Of a DNA stretch of 64,000 bases, positions 52,564 to 60,931 are shown piece by piece (positions within the stretch are counted from its first letter, which is position 1; each line of letters begins with the position of its first letter). A model generated the notes under the pieces. It was given only the letters and a program-made list of their open reading frames with translations, did no database searches and had not been told where the DNA came from. This stretch comes from an uncultured Eubacterium sp. (GTDB taxonomy: Bacteria; Bacillota; Clostridia; Lachnospirales; Lachnospiraceae), in contig CAJTZX010000012.1 in NCBI GenBank assembly GCA_910584345.1, forward strand, positions 14,263 through 78,262, written 5' to 3'. The position numbers and the translations under genes were made by a program.

Positions 52564-52606
52564 AAGCGCCAAATGATTAGCAATTAGTCATTTGGTGCTT
52601 ATTTTA
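52564..52606 (+). terminator. Terminator after the GH3 gene
   Basis: A 13-bp stem with one G-T pair (AAGCGCCAAATGA at 52564-52576 and TCATTTGGTGCTT at 52588-52600), then ATTTTATT. The remaining 300 bp to the acyltransferase gene is AT-rich and holds no gene that I can support. Confidence 0.8.
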
Positions 52607-52921
52607 TTGGTGTGTTTCAGAGAGCTTCGAGTTAGCTGATATTTTTTAGTATTTAGCAGAAAAATTGTAATAGATTCTTTTTATGATAAAAAGCCGTTAT
52701 GTCAACACATGATTTTGGATGCTTATGACAGATTAAAAATCAGTAGGAGAAAATTATCTCAACCGATTCAAAAAATATTAATGTATTTATAATCTAAACA
52801 CATTATGATAAAAAAACCAAAAAACATGACAAGCAGAGTGTGTCAAAATCAACCACTGTAAGCAAAAGCTCCCGCACGCTCTGCCTCATACTTATATCCT
52901 ATGAAAGAGAGAAAAAGCATC

Positions 52922-54418
52922 ATGTTATTTCATTCATTGGAATTTTTAATTTTTTTTCCGGTTGTTGTGTTTGTGTATTTTATCATTCCTAAAAAATTGA
53001 AAATATTCTGGCTGCTTGCAGCCAGCTATTATTTTTACATGAGCTGGAACATCAGGCATACTGTTTTAATCGCATTTTCTACGATTGTAACCTGGGTCAG
53101 CGGATTGTTGCTTGGAAGATGCAAAAAGCAGGGAAGAAAAGCGAAATGGATTGTTATCGTCAGTATTATCATCAATTTGAGTATTCTGCTGTTTTTTAAG
53201 TATTTTGATTTTTTCTTACATAATATTAATTTTGTACTTGAAAAGGCAGGAAATGAATCCATACAGAAACCATTTGATTTTATACTTCCGGTAGGAATTT
53301 CATTTTATACGTTTCAGGCGCTTGGCTATACGATAGATGTGTATCGAAATGACGTAAAACCTGAGAAAAATCTGTTTCGTTATGCATTGTTTGTTTCCTT
53401 TTTTCCGCAGCTTGTGGCAGGGCCTATTGAACGCTCCAAAAATCTGTTGGAACAGATTCAGGGAATTTGTAAGATGGAGCGGGGAAAGCTGTTTGATTAT
53501 GAACGGATTGCATCGGGTTTGCTACTGATGTTGTGGGGATTTTTTCAGAAATTGGTCATAGCGGACAGGCTTTGCTTTTTTGTGGATCATGTATATGGAG
53601 AATGGTATTTTTATGGAACGGTGGAGCTGATTGCTGCTACGGCAGCGTTCTCTATTCAGATTTATTGTGATTTTGCCAGTTATTCAACGATTGCGATGGG
53701 CGCGGCAAAGGTTATGGGATTTACATTGATGGAAAATTTCCGTACGCCATATTTTTCAAAAAGTATTCGGGAATTTTGGCATAGATGGCATATATCTTTA
53801 AGCACCTGGTTTAAAGATTATCTGTATATTTCATTAGGTGGCAGTCGTTGCGGTGCTGTGCGCAGATATTTAAATCTGTTTGTTACGTTTCTTGTAAGTG
53901 GTCTCTGGCATGGTGCAAGCTGGCATTATGTATGCTGGGGTGCGATTCATGGAATCTATCAGATCGTTGGAACGATGACAGCAGAAATTCGTTATAGACT
54001 GAGAAAAAAAGCGGGAATAAATGTAAGGGCATTTAGTTACCGAGCCGGGCAGACAGCGGTGACCTATGTGCTGACTTTGTTTGCACTGGTATTTTTTCGG
54101 GCGGAATCATTAAAAAGTGCATTTGGATTTATCAAAAGAATTTTTACAAAGCCGGATTTATGGGTGCTGACAGACGGTACTTTGTGTGAATTGGGACTGG
54201 CAGATACGGAAATCGTAGTTTTGTTCTCTGCGCTGATAATTTTGCTGCTGGTCAGTCTAATAAGAGAGTACAAAAATGAAACGCTGGATATGTTTTTGGC
54301 AAGACAGAGTACATGGTTTCGATGGCTTGTGATTGTAATTTTATTTTCATTTATTTTCCTGTTTGGCATGTATGGGCCCGAATATAATGAAAATCAGTTT
54401 ATTTATTTTCAGTTTTAG
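52922..54418 (+). CDS. MBOAT-family membrane-bound O-acyltransferase (AlgI/DltB type)
   Basis: A 498-residue polytopic membrane protein. LFHSLEFLIFFPVVVFVYFI is the usual AlgI/PatA-like start, followed by about ten helices with PVGISFYTFQALGYTIDVYR, PQLVAGPIERSKNLLEQI and FWHRWHISLSTWFKDYLYIS. The catalytic His is in SGLWHGASWHYVCWGAIHG. It passes acetyl or another acyl group across the membrane to a partner that decorates an extracellular polymer. ATG 52922 matches the family start better than ATG 52901. The next gene encodes an SGNH-hydrolase-like partner. Confidence 0.92.
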   Translation: MLFHSLEFLIFFPVVVFVYFIIPKKLKIFWLLAASYYFYMSWNIRHTVLIAFSTIVTWVSGLLLGRCKKQGRKAKWIVIVSIIINLSILLFFKYFDFFLHNINFVLEKAGNESIQKPFDFILPVGISFYTFQALGYTIDVYRNDVKPEKNLFRYALFVSFFPQLVAGPIERSKNLLEQIQGICKMERGKLFDYERIASGLLLMLWGFFQKLVIADRLCFFVDHVYGEWYFYGTVELIAATAAFSIQIYCDFASYSTIAMGAAKVMGFTLMENFRTPYFSKSIREFWHRWHISLSTWFKDYLYISLGGSRCGAVRRYLNLFVTFLVSGLWHGASWHYVCWGAIHGIYQIVGTMTAEIRYRLRKKAGINVRAFSYRAGQTAVTYVLTLFALVFFRAESLKSAFGFIKRIFTKPDLWVLTDGTLCELGLADTEIVVLFSALIILLLVSLIREYKNETLDMFLARQSTWFRWLVIVILFSFIFLFGMYGPEYNENQFIYFQF

Positions 54419-54492
54419 AAAATTTTTTCAGATCGGGATTGCTGTTTCGATTTGTTTATCGGAACAGATACAAATGATATGAGGTGCAGAGT

Positions 54493-55872
54493 ATGAAAAG
54501 GGTATTTCGGACAATTCTTTTTTTATCTTTATTGGCAGGAGTCAGTATGATTTTGAATTACATGACATTAAATCGAAAAAGTGAAGGATGTATTCAGCTG
54601 GCAGATTTTTATGAGTTGGATAAAAATCAGGTTGATGTACTGTGTATTGGCAGCAGCCATGTTTATTATGGTATTAATACGTGTCAGCTGTTTGAGGATT
54701 ATGGTATTGCCAGCTATTTGCTTGCATCACCCGGACAGCCGGTTTGGATCAGCTATTATTTGCTGGAAGAAGCGTTAAAGACACAATATCCGAGACTGGT
54801 TGTGCTTGATATCGGTACGCTGTATCGGAAAGAGGAAGATTTTGGCGCATATTCCTGGGAAACGGTGATAAGCATGAAGCCGTCAAAAACGAAGTGGGGC
54901 GCTATTCAGGCGGTAAATCAGTATGGAGAGTTTTTGAATGCACCGGGAGCGTTCTTTTCGTTTCCTTATTATCATACGAGAGCCTTTTCGCTGACTAGCG
55001 AGGATTTTAGTAATACAGATGAGATTCGTTATCTTGGATACAAGCCTGATTTTGGAGTAATTTCTGAAAAAGAACTTGCAAAATGGGAAGAGGTACAGAA
55101 CAGGAAGTTGGATGAAAGTCCGGTTTGCGGAGAAAGAAAAGCCATTACGCAGCGAACGGAGGACTATTTGCGCAAATTTATTGAACTATGTCAGAATAAA
55201 GAGATTCCTTTGCTGCTCGTCAATTCCCCTTTTGCGAATCAGGTGGAAGAAAAACAGCAAGCGGATGCTTATATTCAGATGATTGCGGAGGAATATAAGG
55301 TATCTTTTATGGAAGGAAATCAATGCAAAGATGAAATGCAGATAGATTTTGCGGATGATTTGCTCGATGCTTCCCATTTAAATTATTTTGGCAGTGTAAA
55401 ATATACACGTTATCTGGCGGAGTGGATGAAGAAAAATGTCAGTCTCGCGGACAGGCGCGGCAATGAAATATATAACAAATGGGAGAAAATAAGCGAGCTG
55501 TTTTGGCATCAGGAGATAAAAGGCAGAATGTTAAAAGAAATCAAAATAAAGGAAGCTTATATAGAAGAGCTGAAAAGGCAACCGGAAAACATAATTGCTG
55601 TATGTTGGGAGCCGAGTGGGGAAGTGAAAATATATGAAGGAACATGCATCTTTCAGGCATCGTCAGATCACGATTATGTTAAGCATATGAATCTTGGAAA
55701 TTCAGATTTGGCTGTGAGATGTGCAGGCGGCAAAATCTCAGTGCTGCTAGATCAAAAAGAATTCCTGTTTGTAGAAGAAGGGGTAAATATTATCGTTTAT
55801 GATCGTGTGGCTGGACGAATGATTGATGGCTTCGGATTTGATGAAAATCATCAGATGGAAGTGGTACGGTGA
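54493..55872 (+). CDS. SGNH/DltD-like acyltransferase partner
   Basis: A 459-residue protein with an N-terminal membrane anchor (VFRTILFLSLLAGVSMILNY) and an extracytoplasmic SGNH-hydrolase-like domain: block I VDVLCIGSSHVYYGINTC with the nucleophile Ser in GSSH, and the catalytic Asp-x-x-His in DDLLDASHLNYFGSVKYTRY. A coiled linker and a small beta domain follow (LDQKEFLFVEEGVNIIVYD). Paired with the MBOAT protein upstream, it is expected to complete acyl transfer onto a surface polysaccharide or other polymer, as AlgX/DltD-like proteins do. GAGGTG precedes ATG 54493. A decayed partial copy lies at 59672-60010. Confidence 0.85.
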   Translation: MKRVFRTILFLSLLAGVSMILNYMTLNRKSEGCIQLADFYELDKNQVDVLCIGSSHVYYGINTCQLFEDYGIASYLLASPGQPVWISYYLLEEALKTQYPRLVVLDIGTLYRKEEDFGAYSWETVISMKPSKTKWGAIQAVNQYGEFLNAPGAFFSFPYYHTRAFSLTSEDFSNTDEIRYLGYKPDFGVISEKELAKWEEVQNRKLDESPVCGERKAITQRTEDYLRKFIELCQNKEIPLLLVNSPFANQVEEKQQADAYIQMIAEEYKVSFMEGNQCKDEMQIDFADDLLDASHLNYFGSVKYTRYLAEWMKKNVSLADRRGNEIYNKWEKISELFWHQEIKGRMLKEIKIKEAYIEELKRQPENIIAVCWEPSGEVKIYEGTCIFQASSDHDYVKHMNLGNSDLAVRCAGGKISVLLDQKEFLFVEEGVNIIVYDRVAGRMIDGFGFDENHQMEVVR

Positions 55873-56044
55873 TTTTTGAGACACTTCTATGAAAGGAAGT
55901 CGCAGGAATGAGAGATATCGCAATATATAGATAGCAAACATTGCATATGGAAGATGTATATTTGAATGTTCATGATGAATATGCATGGTTGAATAGTATA
56001 TTGACATTTATTTAGAAATGATATAGTAAGATTGGTTAAGTCGA

Positions 56045-56236
56045 TTGCTGAGAATACATGTTTATAATCTTTCTGATAAATATAAGGAAGCCTACAATGA
56101 AATACAGTGGGTAATGATAGCCGGGCTTAGACATCGACTGATTCATGATTATGATGTTACAAATTGGAATATAATCGCAAATGTTATTTTTGAAGAGCTG
56201 CCTGTTTTAATAGTACAGTTTGGGAAACTGGTGTAA
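56045..56236 (+). pseudogene. HepT-like (DUF86) toxin fragment
   Basis: A 63-codon frame ends EIQWVMIAGLRHRLIHDYDV, then TNWNIIANVIFEELPVLIVQ. This matches the second half of HepT/DUF86 ribonuclease toxins (IAGLRN.L.H.Y...D...V...I..DLP.L), including the R-x4-H-D-Y active-site pattern. The first half and the MntA nucleotidyltransferase antitoxin are absent, and upstream sequence is interrupted. The 55873-56044 stretch before it is AT-rich without a gene. Confidence 0.55.
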
Positions 56237-56492
56237 TAATTTGAGATGAAAAACCCGTTTGTTGTATGCAGATTTTGATACAAGGTTAGAAGCAACGAGG
56301 GTTATAAGAGGAATGGTTACATGATCTGAAACTGTGGGAAATGTTTTATTTGCAACAGCTTGTAAACTCAGTTGAGATGCGGGAAATGAGGGATATTTAC
56401 AATTTACAGCAAAAAGTGTTGTAGAGTATTATCAAAAGATACTGAATGTTAAGAGAATTGACGGGCGTACTTTATATATAGACGTCTAGGTT

Positions 56493-56702
56493 CGTAACAA
56501 GAGCAGGGGAAAAGACTGGCTGACAGTCCTCAGTACCTCCTATGATGCACTAGATGCCCGTACGGCTCTTGTGTTCACAAGGTATATGATGCTGTCCGTA
56601 GCCCAGAGACGGAATACGGATAATAAAACAATGTGTGAGCTGTATTTTCGCCTGATGGACGAATTGCATGACATTACATTCAGCCATTCCATGAGTAGGT
56701 AA
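56493..56702 (+). pseudogene. IS4-family transposase, C-terminal fragment
   Basis: The frame VRNKSRGKDWLTVLSTSYDA, LDARTALVFTRYMMLSVAQR, then RNTDNKTMCELYFRLMDELH ends in a stop at 56700-56702. It mirrors the end of IS4-group transposases (RNKSR.KDWLAIL..., A.T..VF.RY.ML....R...D.R...ELF....DEL.DI.F). An in-frame stop at 56487-56489 and missing DDE motifs show decay. The surrounding 56237-56492 and 56703-56863 stretches have no other recognisable coding sequence. Confidence 0.65.
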
Positions 56703-56863
56703 AATGCTGCCGGACTGCCATTTAGTCCGCTAAAGTATTAATTTTTCAAGGTGCGAATCCCGTTTTTAATGTGGGAAGTTTGAGTAATTTTTACTTGTTT
56801 TTCAATATCAATAGAGCGTAAACATCAATTAGTTTCTTCCGGCAATTCTTTAAATATATATTA

Positions 56864-57592
56864 TTAGATATCCTTTTTTGAAAAAACTAATGTACCAAAC
56901 AAAACTGTTATCAAAATAATTAATATATTTGCCACACTTACAAATAAAATATTCCAATTAATATCATAACAATTTATGTATGCGGCAATACTACTTTGTG
57001 TATAAAATTCTTTCAAATTCAATATCTTATTTAATTTGTCCAAGGTGCTGGGCACAAATAAAATAATTAATACATTACATATAATAGCTCCAGCAAATGA
57101 GCGTGTTAAAAATGCTATAACAACAAATAACGATACATATGAACATAGTATTAACGTTTGTAGCAATATTTGAACGATAGAATTCGCGAAGCTAAAACTG
57201 CTATACGGATCAAAACCGCCTAAAATAGTTGCCCCAATAACATAAGTTAGTGATGAAAGCATGTTGAGTGTTATGCATCCCACCATACATATGAATAATT
57301 TTGCTATGTAAAAGTATTTCCTATTTCTAAGTTTTGACACAATAATCTTAATTCTGCCTGTTGAATACTCTGTATTAATGCAGTAAACGACAAAAACCAT
57401 CATAAGTACAAGTGGAATATTATCTCCTGCCCGACTCTTCAAAATATTGGCTCCATTTAATGCTGGTAAATCGTCTTCGATATACATAGTATTTAATGCA
57501 AACAATGCAATACATACTAATAGGAAACTACAAACTATAAATATTCTATTTTTGAATAGTTTATATAATTCAGATTTAAGAAGATTTATCAT
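56864..57592 (-). CDS. ABC-2-type permease, bacteriocin-immunity-like
   Basis: A 242-residue permease with six hydrophobic helices, for example IFIVCSFLLVCIALFALNTM at the N-terminus and a closing LFVSVANILIILITVLFGTL. The layout matches the LanE/BcrB-type permeases that remove cationic peptides from the producer's membrane. It is 1 bp downstream of an ATPase gene of the matching type and close to two Cys-rich precursor-like genes, so immunity or export of that product is the likely role. Base composition is very AT-rich compared with the flanks. Confidence 0.8.
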   Translation of the reverse strand: MINLLKSELYKLFKNRIFIVCSFLLVCIALFALNTMYIEDDLPALNGANILKSRAGDNIPLVLMMVFVVYCINTEYSTGRIKIIVSKLRNRKYFYIAKLFICMVGCITLNMLSSLTYVIGATILGGFDPYSSFSFANSIVQILLQTLILCSYVSLFVVIAFLTRSFAGAIICNVLIILFVPSTLDKLNKILNLKEFYTQSSIAAYINCYDINWNILFVSVANILIILITVLFGTLVFSKKDI

Positions 57593-57593
57593 T

Positions 57594-58289
57594 TTACTTA
57601 TTTCCTTTCATAAGTTCAATTAAATATTTTTTTATATTAGAGCCGGTAAATTCTACAGGTACGACTTCAGATATAATTTTACCTGCTTTCATAACTTCTA
57701 TTACATCGGCAAGTTCTAATAAGTCTTCTAATATATGACTTGATATTACAATCGTTACATTATGTTTTTTCAATTTATGTAGCAATTCAGTTATATCTTG
57801 GACTACTAATGGATCTAGTCCATTAAACGGCTCATCTAATAGCAAAACGGACGGGTTACCGATTAGCGCTAACCCTATAGCTAATCTTTGTTTCATACCT
57901 AATGAGAATTTTTCTGCCTTTAAATGATTGTTTTCCAACCCAATCAATTTTAGAACACGTAATATTATTTCTTTGTCTTTTATCCCCAGAAGTAATCTTT
58001 GAGCTTCAAGATTTTGTTTTGCAGTCATATGAGGATAGAGTGATGGATTTTCTATACTAATACCTATATGTTCTGAAAATCCTCCTATGTTTTCTGTTCC
58101 ATTAACTTTTACTATACCTTCTGTCTTAGATGATAATCCGCATATAATTTTTAATAATGTAGTTTTTCCTGCGCCATTTTCTCCAATCAAGCCATATATT
58201 TTATCTCTTTGTACACTCAAATTTATAGAATCCAATACTTTTGTTTGTCCATAGATTTTAGTTAGTCTTTTAATTTGAATAATATTCAT
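57594..58289 (-). CDS. ABC ATPase, lantibiotic-protection (BcrA/LanF) type
   Basis: A 231-residue ATPase: Walker A GENGAGKTT, FSEHIGISIENPSLYPHMTA as the Q-loop region, signature FSLGMKQRLAIGLALIGNP, Walker B VLLLDEPFNGLDP and H-loop IVISSHILEDL. The LGMKQRL signature and 230-residue size are typical of BcrA/LanF immunity ATPases. GTGGAG precedes the start. It is co-transcribed with the permease that follows and lies downstream of a truncated exporter. Confidence 0.9.
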   Translation of the reverse strand: MNIIQIKRLTKIYGQTKVLDSINLSVQRDKIYGLIGENGAGKTTLLKIICGLSSKTEGIVKVNGTENIGGFSEHIGISIENPSLYPHMTAKQNLEAQRLLLGIKDKEIILRVLKLIGLENNHLKAEKFSLGMKQRLAIGLALIGNPSVLLLDEPFNGLDPLVVQDITELLHKLKKHNVTIVISSHILEDLLELADVIEVMKAGKIISEVVPVEFTGSNIKKYLIELMKGNK

Positions 58290-58303
58290 TTCTACTCCAC
58301 ATT

Positions 58304-58627
58304 CTATTTGTAATAATCTGCCTGAACATTATATAATTCTTTATAGTGTTCATTCCTTTCCATTAATTCATTGTGTGAACCCTCACCGATAATTTCTCCC
58401 TGATGGAAAAGAAGTATCTTGTCACAAAATTTAGTTACGGCATATCTATGAGAAATATAAACAACTAATTTATTATTAAAGAAATTATCAAACTGATTAT
58501 ATATGCCTGCTTCAGCTTTTGGATCTAATGCAGCTGTTGGTTCATCAAGAATTGCAATCATTGTATTTCTACATAACGCTCTTACTAAAGCAATTTTTTG
58601 CCCTTCTATAATATGTATTTCTTTCAT
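58304..58627 (-). pseudogene. Peptide ABC exporter, C-terminal ATPase fragment
   Basis: A 107-codon frame starts in the remains of an ABC signature (EGQKIALVRALCRNTMIAIL) and runs through DEPTAALDPKAEAGIYNQFD, VVYISHRYAVTKFCDKILLF and a tail typical of exporter ATPases (GSHNELMERNEHYKELYNVQ). The Walker A, Q-loop and whole transmembrane domain are missing. Its orientation and position, between the immunity ATPase and the Cys-rich precursor, suggest that it was the dedicated exporter of the peptide, now broken. Confidence 0.8.
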
Positions 58628-58728
58628 TTTTCTCTCCTTATTAGGAGGTCTATAGAAGCTCCTATTATTAAGGATATAATTACTAAAAGTTTTCTAATTT
58701 TATGTATTATTGTTTTATCAATTTAACA

Positions 58729-58923
58729 TTATTCACAGAACCAGCCACAATGCTTTCCGCTACCAGTTATACCACAACATGTACCGCATCTCGAACCTGT
58801 TGCCATACAACCTAATCCACACACTGTTCCTGCTTTGTCTTCTGGCCTCGTGTTAGTTCCTTCAAATCCGTTGCATTCTTCCATATAGACTTCATTTGTT
58901 TCATTAATTTCTTCCATCTCCAT
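58729..58923 (-). CDS. Cys-rich RiPP precursor candidate A
   Basis: A 64-residue peptide: an acidic leader (MEMEEINETNEVYMEECNGF) and a Gly/Cys-rich core with seven Cys (VCGLGCMATGSRCGTCCGIT, then SGKHCGWFCE). The core begins after DKAGT. AAGGAAGGAAAT precedes the start. The acidic leader/Cys core build, the neighbouring ABC immunity genes and a similar peptide on the other strand at 59263 support a ribosomally made, modified peptide. No modifying enzyme is visible within the window, so the class cannot be assigned. Confidence 0.65.
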   Translation of the reverse strand: MEMEEINETNEVYMEECNGFEGTNTRPEDKAGTVCGLGCMATGSRCGTCCGITGSGKHCGWFCE

Positions 58924-59174
58924 ATTTCCTTCCTTAAAAAAATTGAAAAAACTTTTTAGTATTAAATCCCAAATAATATTTTATTGTTTTTGTCATATAA
59001 TTCAACAAATAAACTATTACTTTTTTATAAATTTTATATAAACTTGTAGTTTTTAGAAAATGCTGCTTAATCTATGCTTGGATGTGTGGTCTTTACAGAA
59101 TATACAATTTTTTATACCATTTTTATCGTGAATATATGTTTATAGTTATTTTATTTTTATTTATATTTATTTAG

Positions 59175-59203
59175 TTGTATTTCATACATTATTCTGATAA
59201 TAT
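59175..59203 (+). promoter_or_regulatory. Promoter of RiPP candidate B
   Basis: TTGTAT (59175-59180), a 17-bp spacer and TAATAT (59198-59203), 60 bp upstream of the start at 59263, on the plus strand. Confidence 0.5.
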
Positions 59204-59262
59204 TCTTACCAGAAAACAAAAGTGATTTAAAAAATTTTTACATTTAAAAGGAGAAATTGATT

Positions 59263-59427
59263 ATGGAAACAAACGAAATTATTTTTGATGAAATCGACCC
59301 AAACGAATCTTGTTTATTTGAAGAAAATTCCAATGAACCCAGTACGGCTAAATGGTTAGGAGGAGCCTGTAAAGGTACACTTTGTGGTGGCTTTTGTACT
59401 GGTACTGCTTGTGGTATAGTATGTTAG
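59263..59427 (+). CDS. Cys-rich RiPP precursor candidate B
   Basis: A 54-residue reading frame with a strong AAAGGAG 8 bp before the ATG. The leader is acidic (METNEIIFDEIDPNESCLFE) and shares the ETNE block with candidate A. The core is ACKGTLCGGFCTGTACGIVC, five Cys alternating at spacings of 5, 4, 5 and 4 residues, and it ends CGIVC where A has CGWFC near its end. A is on the opposite strand 340 bp away, so the pair is divergent. There is nothing else in 59428-59671 apart from AT-rich sequence. Confidence 0.7.
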   Translation: METNEIIFDEIDPNESCLFEENSNEPSTAKWLGGACKGTLCGGFCTGTACGIVC

Positions 59428-59671
59428 CTAATTGGACGTAAGTCCATGCACTATCTTGAATTTTATTGAGCAATTGAGTATTTTTTATTTCGAAATGCCC
59501 CATTTAATATCATTAGAGCAAAGGAATAATTGTACATGTTATTTCACTATCAATGAACTGTACATACGGGTCGTGTATTCGGTATTTTAATTTATATTCT
59601 AACATTTCTTAGGTGATAAGATAAAGGATTCAGTAATCATGTTGAGTCCTTTATTTTGTTTCTAAAAATTA

Positions 59672-60010
59672 TTTGCAAATTGGGAAGATGTACAGAACAG
59701 GAAGTTGAAACAGCAAGGGGATGCTTATATTTAAAAGATTGCAGAGGAATATGAGGTATCTTTTATGGAAGGAAATCAATGGAAAGATGAAATACAGATA
59801 GATTTGGCGGATGACTTGCTCCACGCTGCTCATTTAAGTTATTTTGGCGATGTAACAGATACACGGTATCTGGCGGAGTGATGCAGGAAAATGTCAGCCT
59901 TGCGGACAAATGCGGAAATGCATATATAACAACTGGGAGAAAGTAACGAGCTGTTTTGGCATCAGGAGATAAAAGGCGGAATGTAAAAAAACAAAGGAAA
60001 GGAAGATTGG
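59672..60010 (+). pseudogene. Decayed partial copy of the SGNH/DltD-like gene
   Basis: The stretch aligns base for base with 55076-55560 of the intact gene: TGGGAAGA.GTACAGAACAGG, ATCTTTTATGGAAGGAAATC, TATCTGGCGGAGTG and TTTTGGCATCAGGAGATAAA occur in both. About 130 bp of the original (55115-55250) is missing, and several stops and frameshifts are present. It therefore cannot encode protein. It marks an old duplication now separated from the intact gene by the HepT/IS4/RiPP segment. Confidence 0.85.
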
Positions 60011-60097
60011 ATATAATTCTGCTGCAGCCTGGCCGGAAAACTGCCGCAGAATCATTAGATTTAGCAGTGAAAGCTTATCTGCCAGTCAAATATATTT

Positions 60098-60892
60098 TTA
60101 AATAAGAGCATTCAGTGTCTCATAAGTAAAATTTGCGGCAGCCCGTCGAAACAATAGGAAGGCCAAAACAGCACATAAGATTCCCAAACCAAGCAATATC
60201 CAGGCATTGATTAAAAATAAACCTGCAAACTGGCTGATGCAAAGGAATAAAATCGGCAGTACTAAGAAAACAGCACCCTGCTGAGCATCTTCCACACTTT
60301 GTGCTTTTGCAGAAATACGTACCATAAGTGTGATTGCAATTACAGACAGCGACGGAGCAAGCAGCAGCATAACAAGCAGCCATTGGATACCTGGCAGGAT
60401 AAAAATGCCTGCGGTGCAATAGATTTCCGTTTCTAGTACGATAAGCATAACGAGAAACGAGATACCAGATACGGACATACTAAGCAGAAACGATGCAGCT
60501 GTCTTTGCCTGAAAGAGCTGTTTTAAAGAAAGCGGACAGTACAGCAGTGTTTCTAATGTCTGCTTTTCTTTTTCACCTACAAACGAAGCAGCAGACATAA
60601 TAGTTGATGCCATAATTGGAATCAGCAGAAAAAAGATTGGCAGTGCATAATTTAGTATCAGTTTGGTTATATTTTCCTGCAGACTGCCGCTCAGTTCGGA
60701 TAGGGGCAGAAGTTCCAGCAATTTTGCAAATTCGTCGTTTTCTTGTGGAAGGAAGTATTGTGAGAGAATAAATATGGTTGGCAGCAGTACGGTCAGCACT
60801 AGGGGAACTGCAAGAAGGCTGATAAACATCGTTTTGCTGGATAGCACTTTTTTCAGGTCTTTTTTAATAATAGCGGATAATTTGTATTTCAT
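60098..60892 (-). CDS. ABC-2-type permease
   Basis: A 264-residue membrane protein with about six helices, starting KYKLSAIIKKDLKKVLSSKT followed by MFISLLAVPLVLTVLLPTIF. The conserved GEKEKQTLETLLYCPLSLKQ loop is characteristic of Na+-efflux-type or NatB/ABC-2 permeases. ATG 60892 has GAAAGGAGCATCCTT ahead of it; the longer frame to 60919 has none. It follows the ATPase at 60932 with a gap of about 40 bp and belongs to the same XRE-led operon. Confidence 0.87.
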   Translation of the reverse strand: MKYKLSAIIKKDLKKVLSSKTMFISLLAVPLVLTVLLPTIFILSQYFLPQENDEFAKLLELLPLSELSGSLQENITKLILNYALPIFFLLIPIMASTIMSAASFVGEKEKQTLETLLYCPLSLKQLFQAKTAASFLLSMSVSGISFLVMLIVLETEIYCTAGIFILPGIQWLLVMLLLAPSLSVIAITLMVRISAKAQSVEDAQQGAVFLVLPILFLCISQFAGLFLINAWILLGLGILCAVLAFLLFRRAAANFTYETLNALI

Positions 60893-60931
60893 AAGGATGC
60901 TCCTTTCAAATGTTCGCAAACATACAATAGA

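Noticed and set aside
51880..52572. A 230-codon minus-strand frame over the GH3 C-terminus
   Set aside because: Antisense to a clear enzyme domain, with composition typical of a shadow frame (Pro/Ser/Leu/His-rich).
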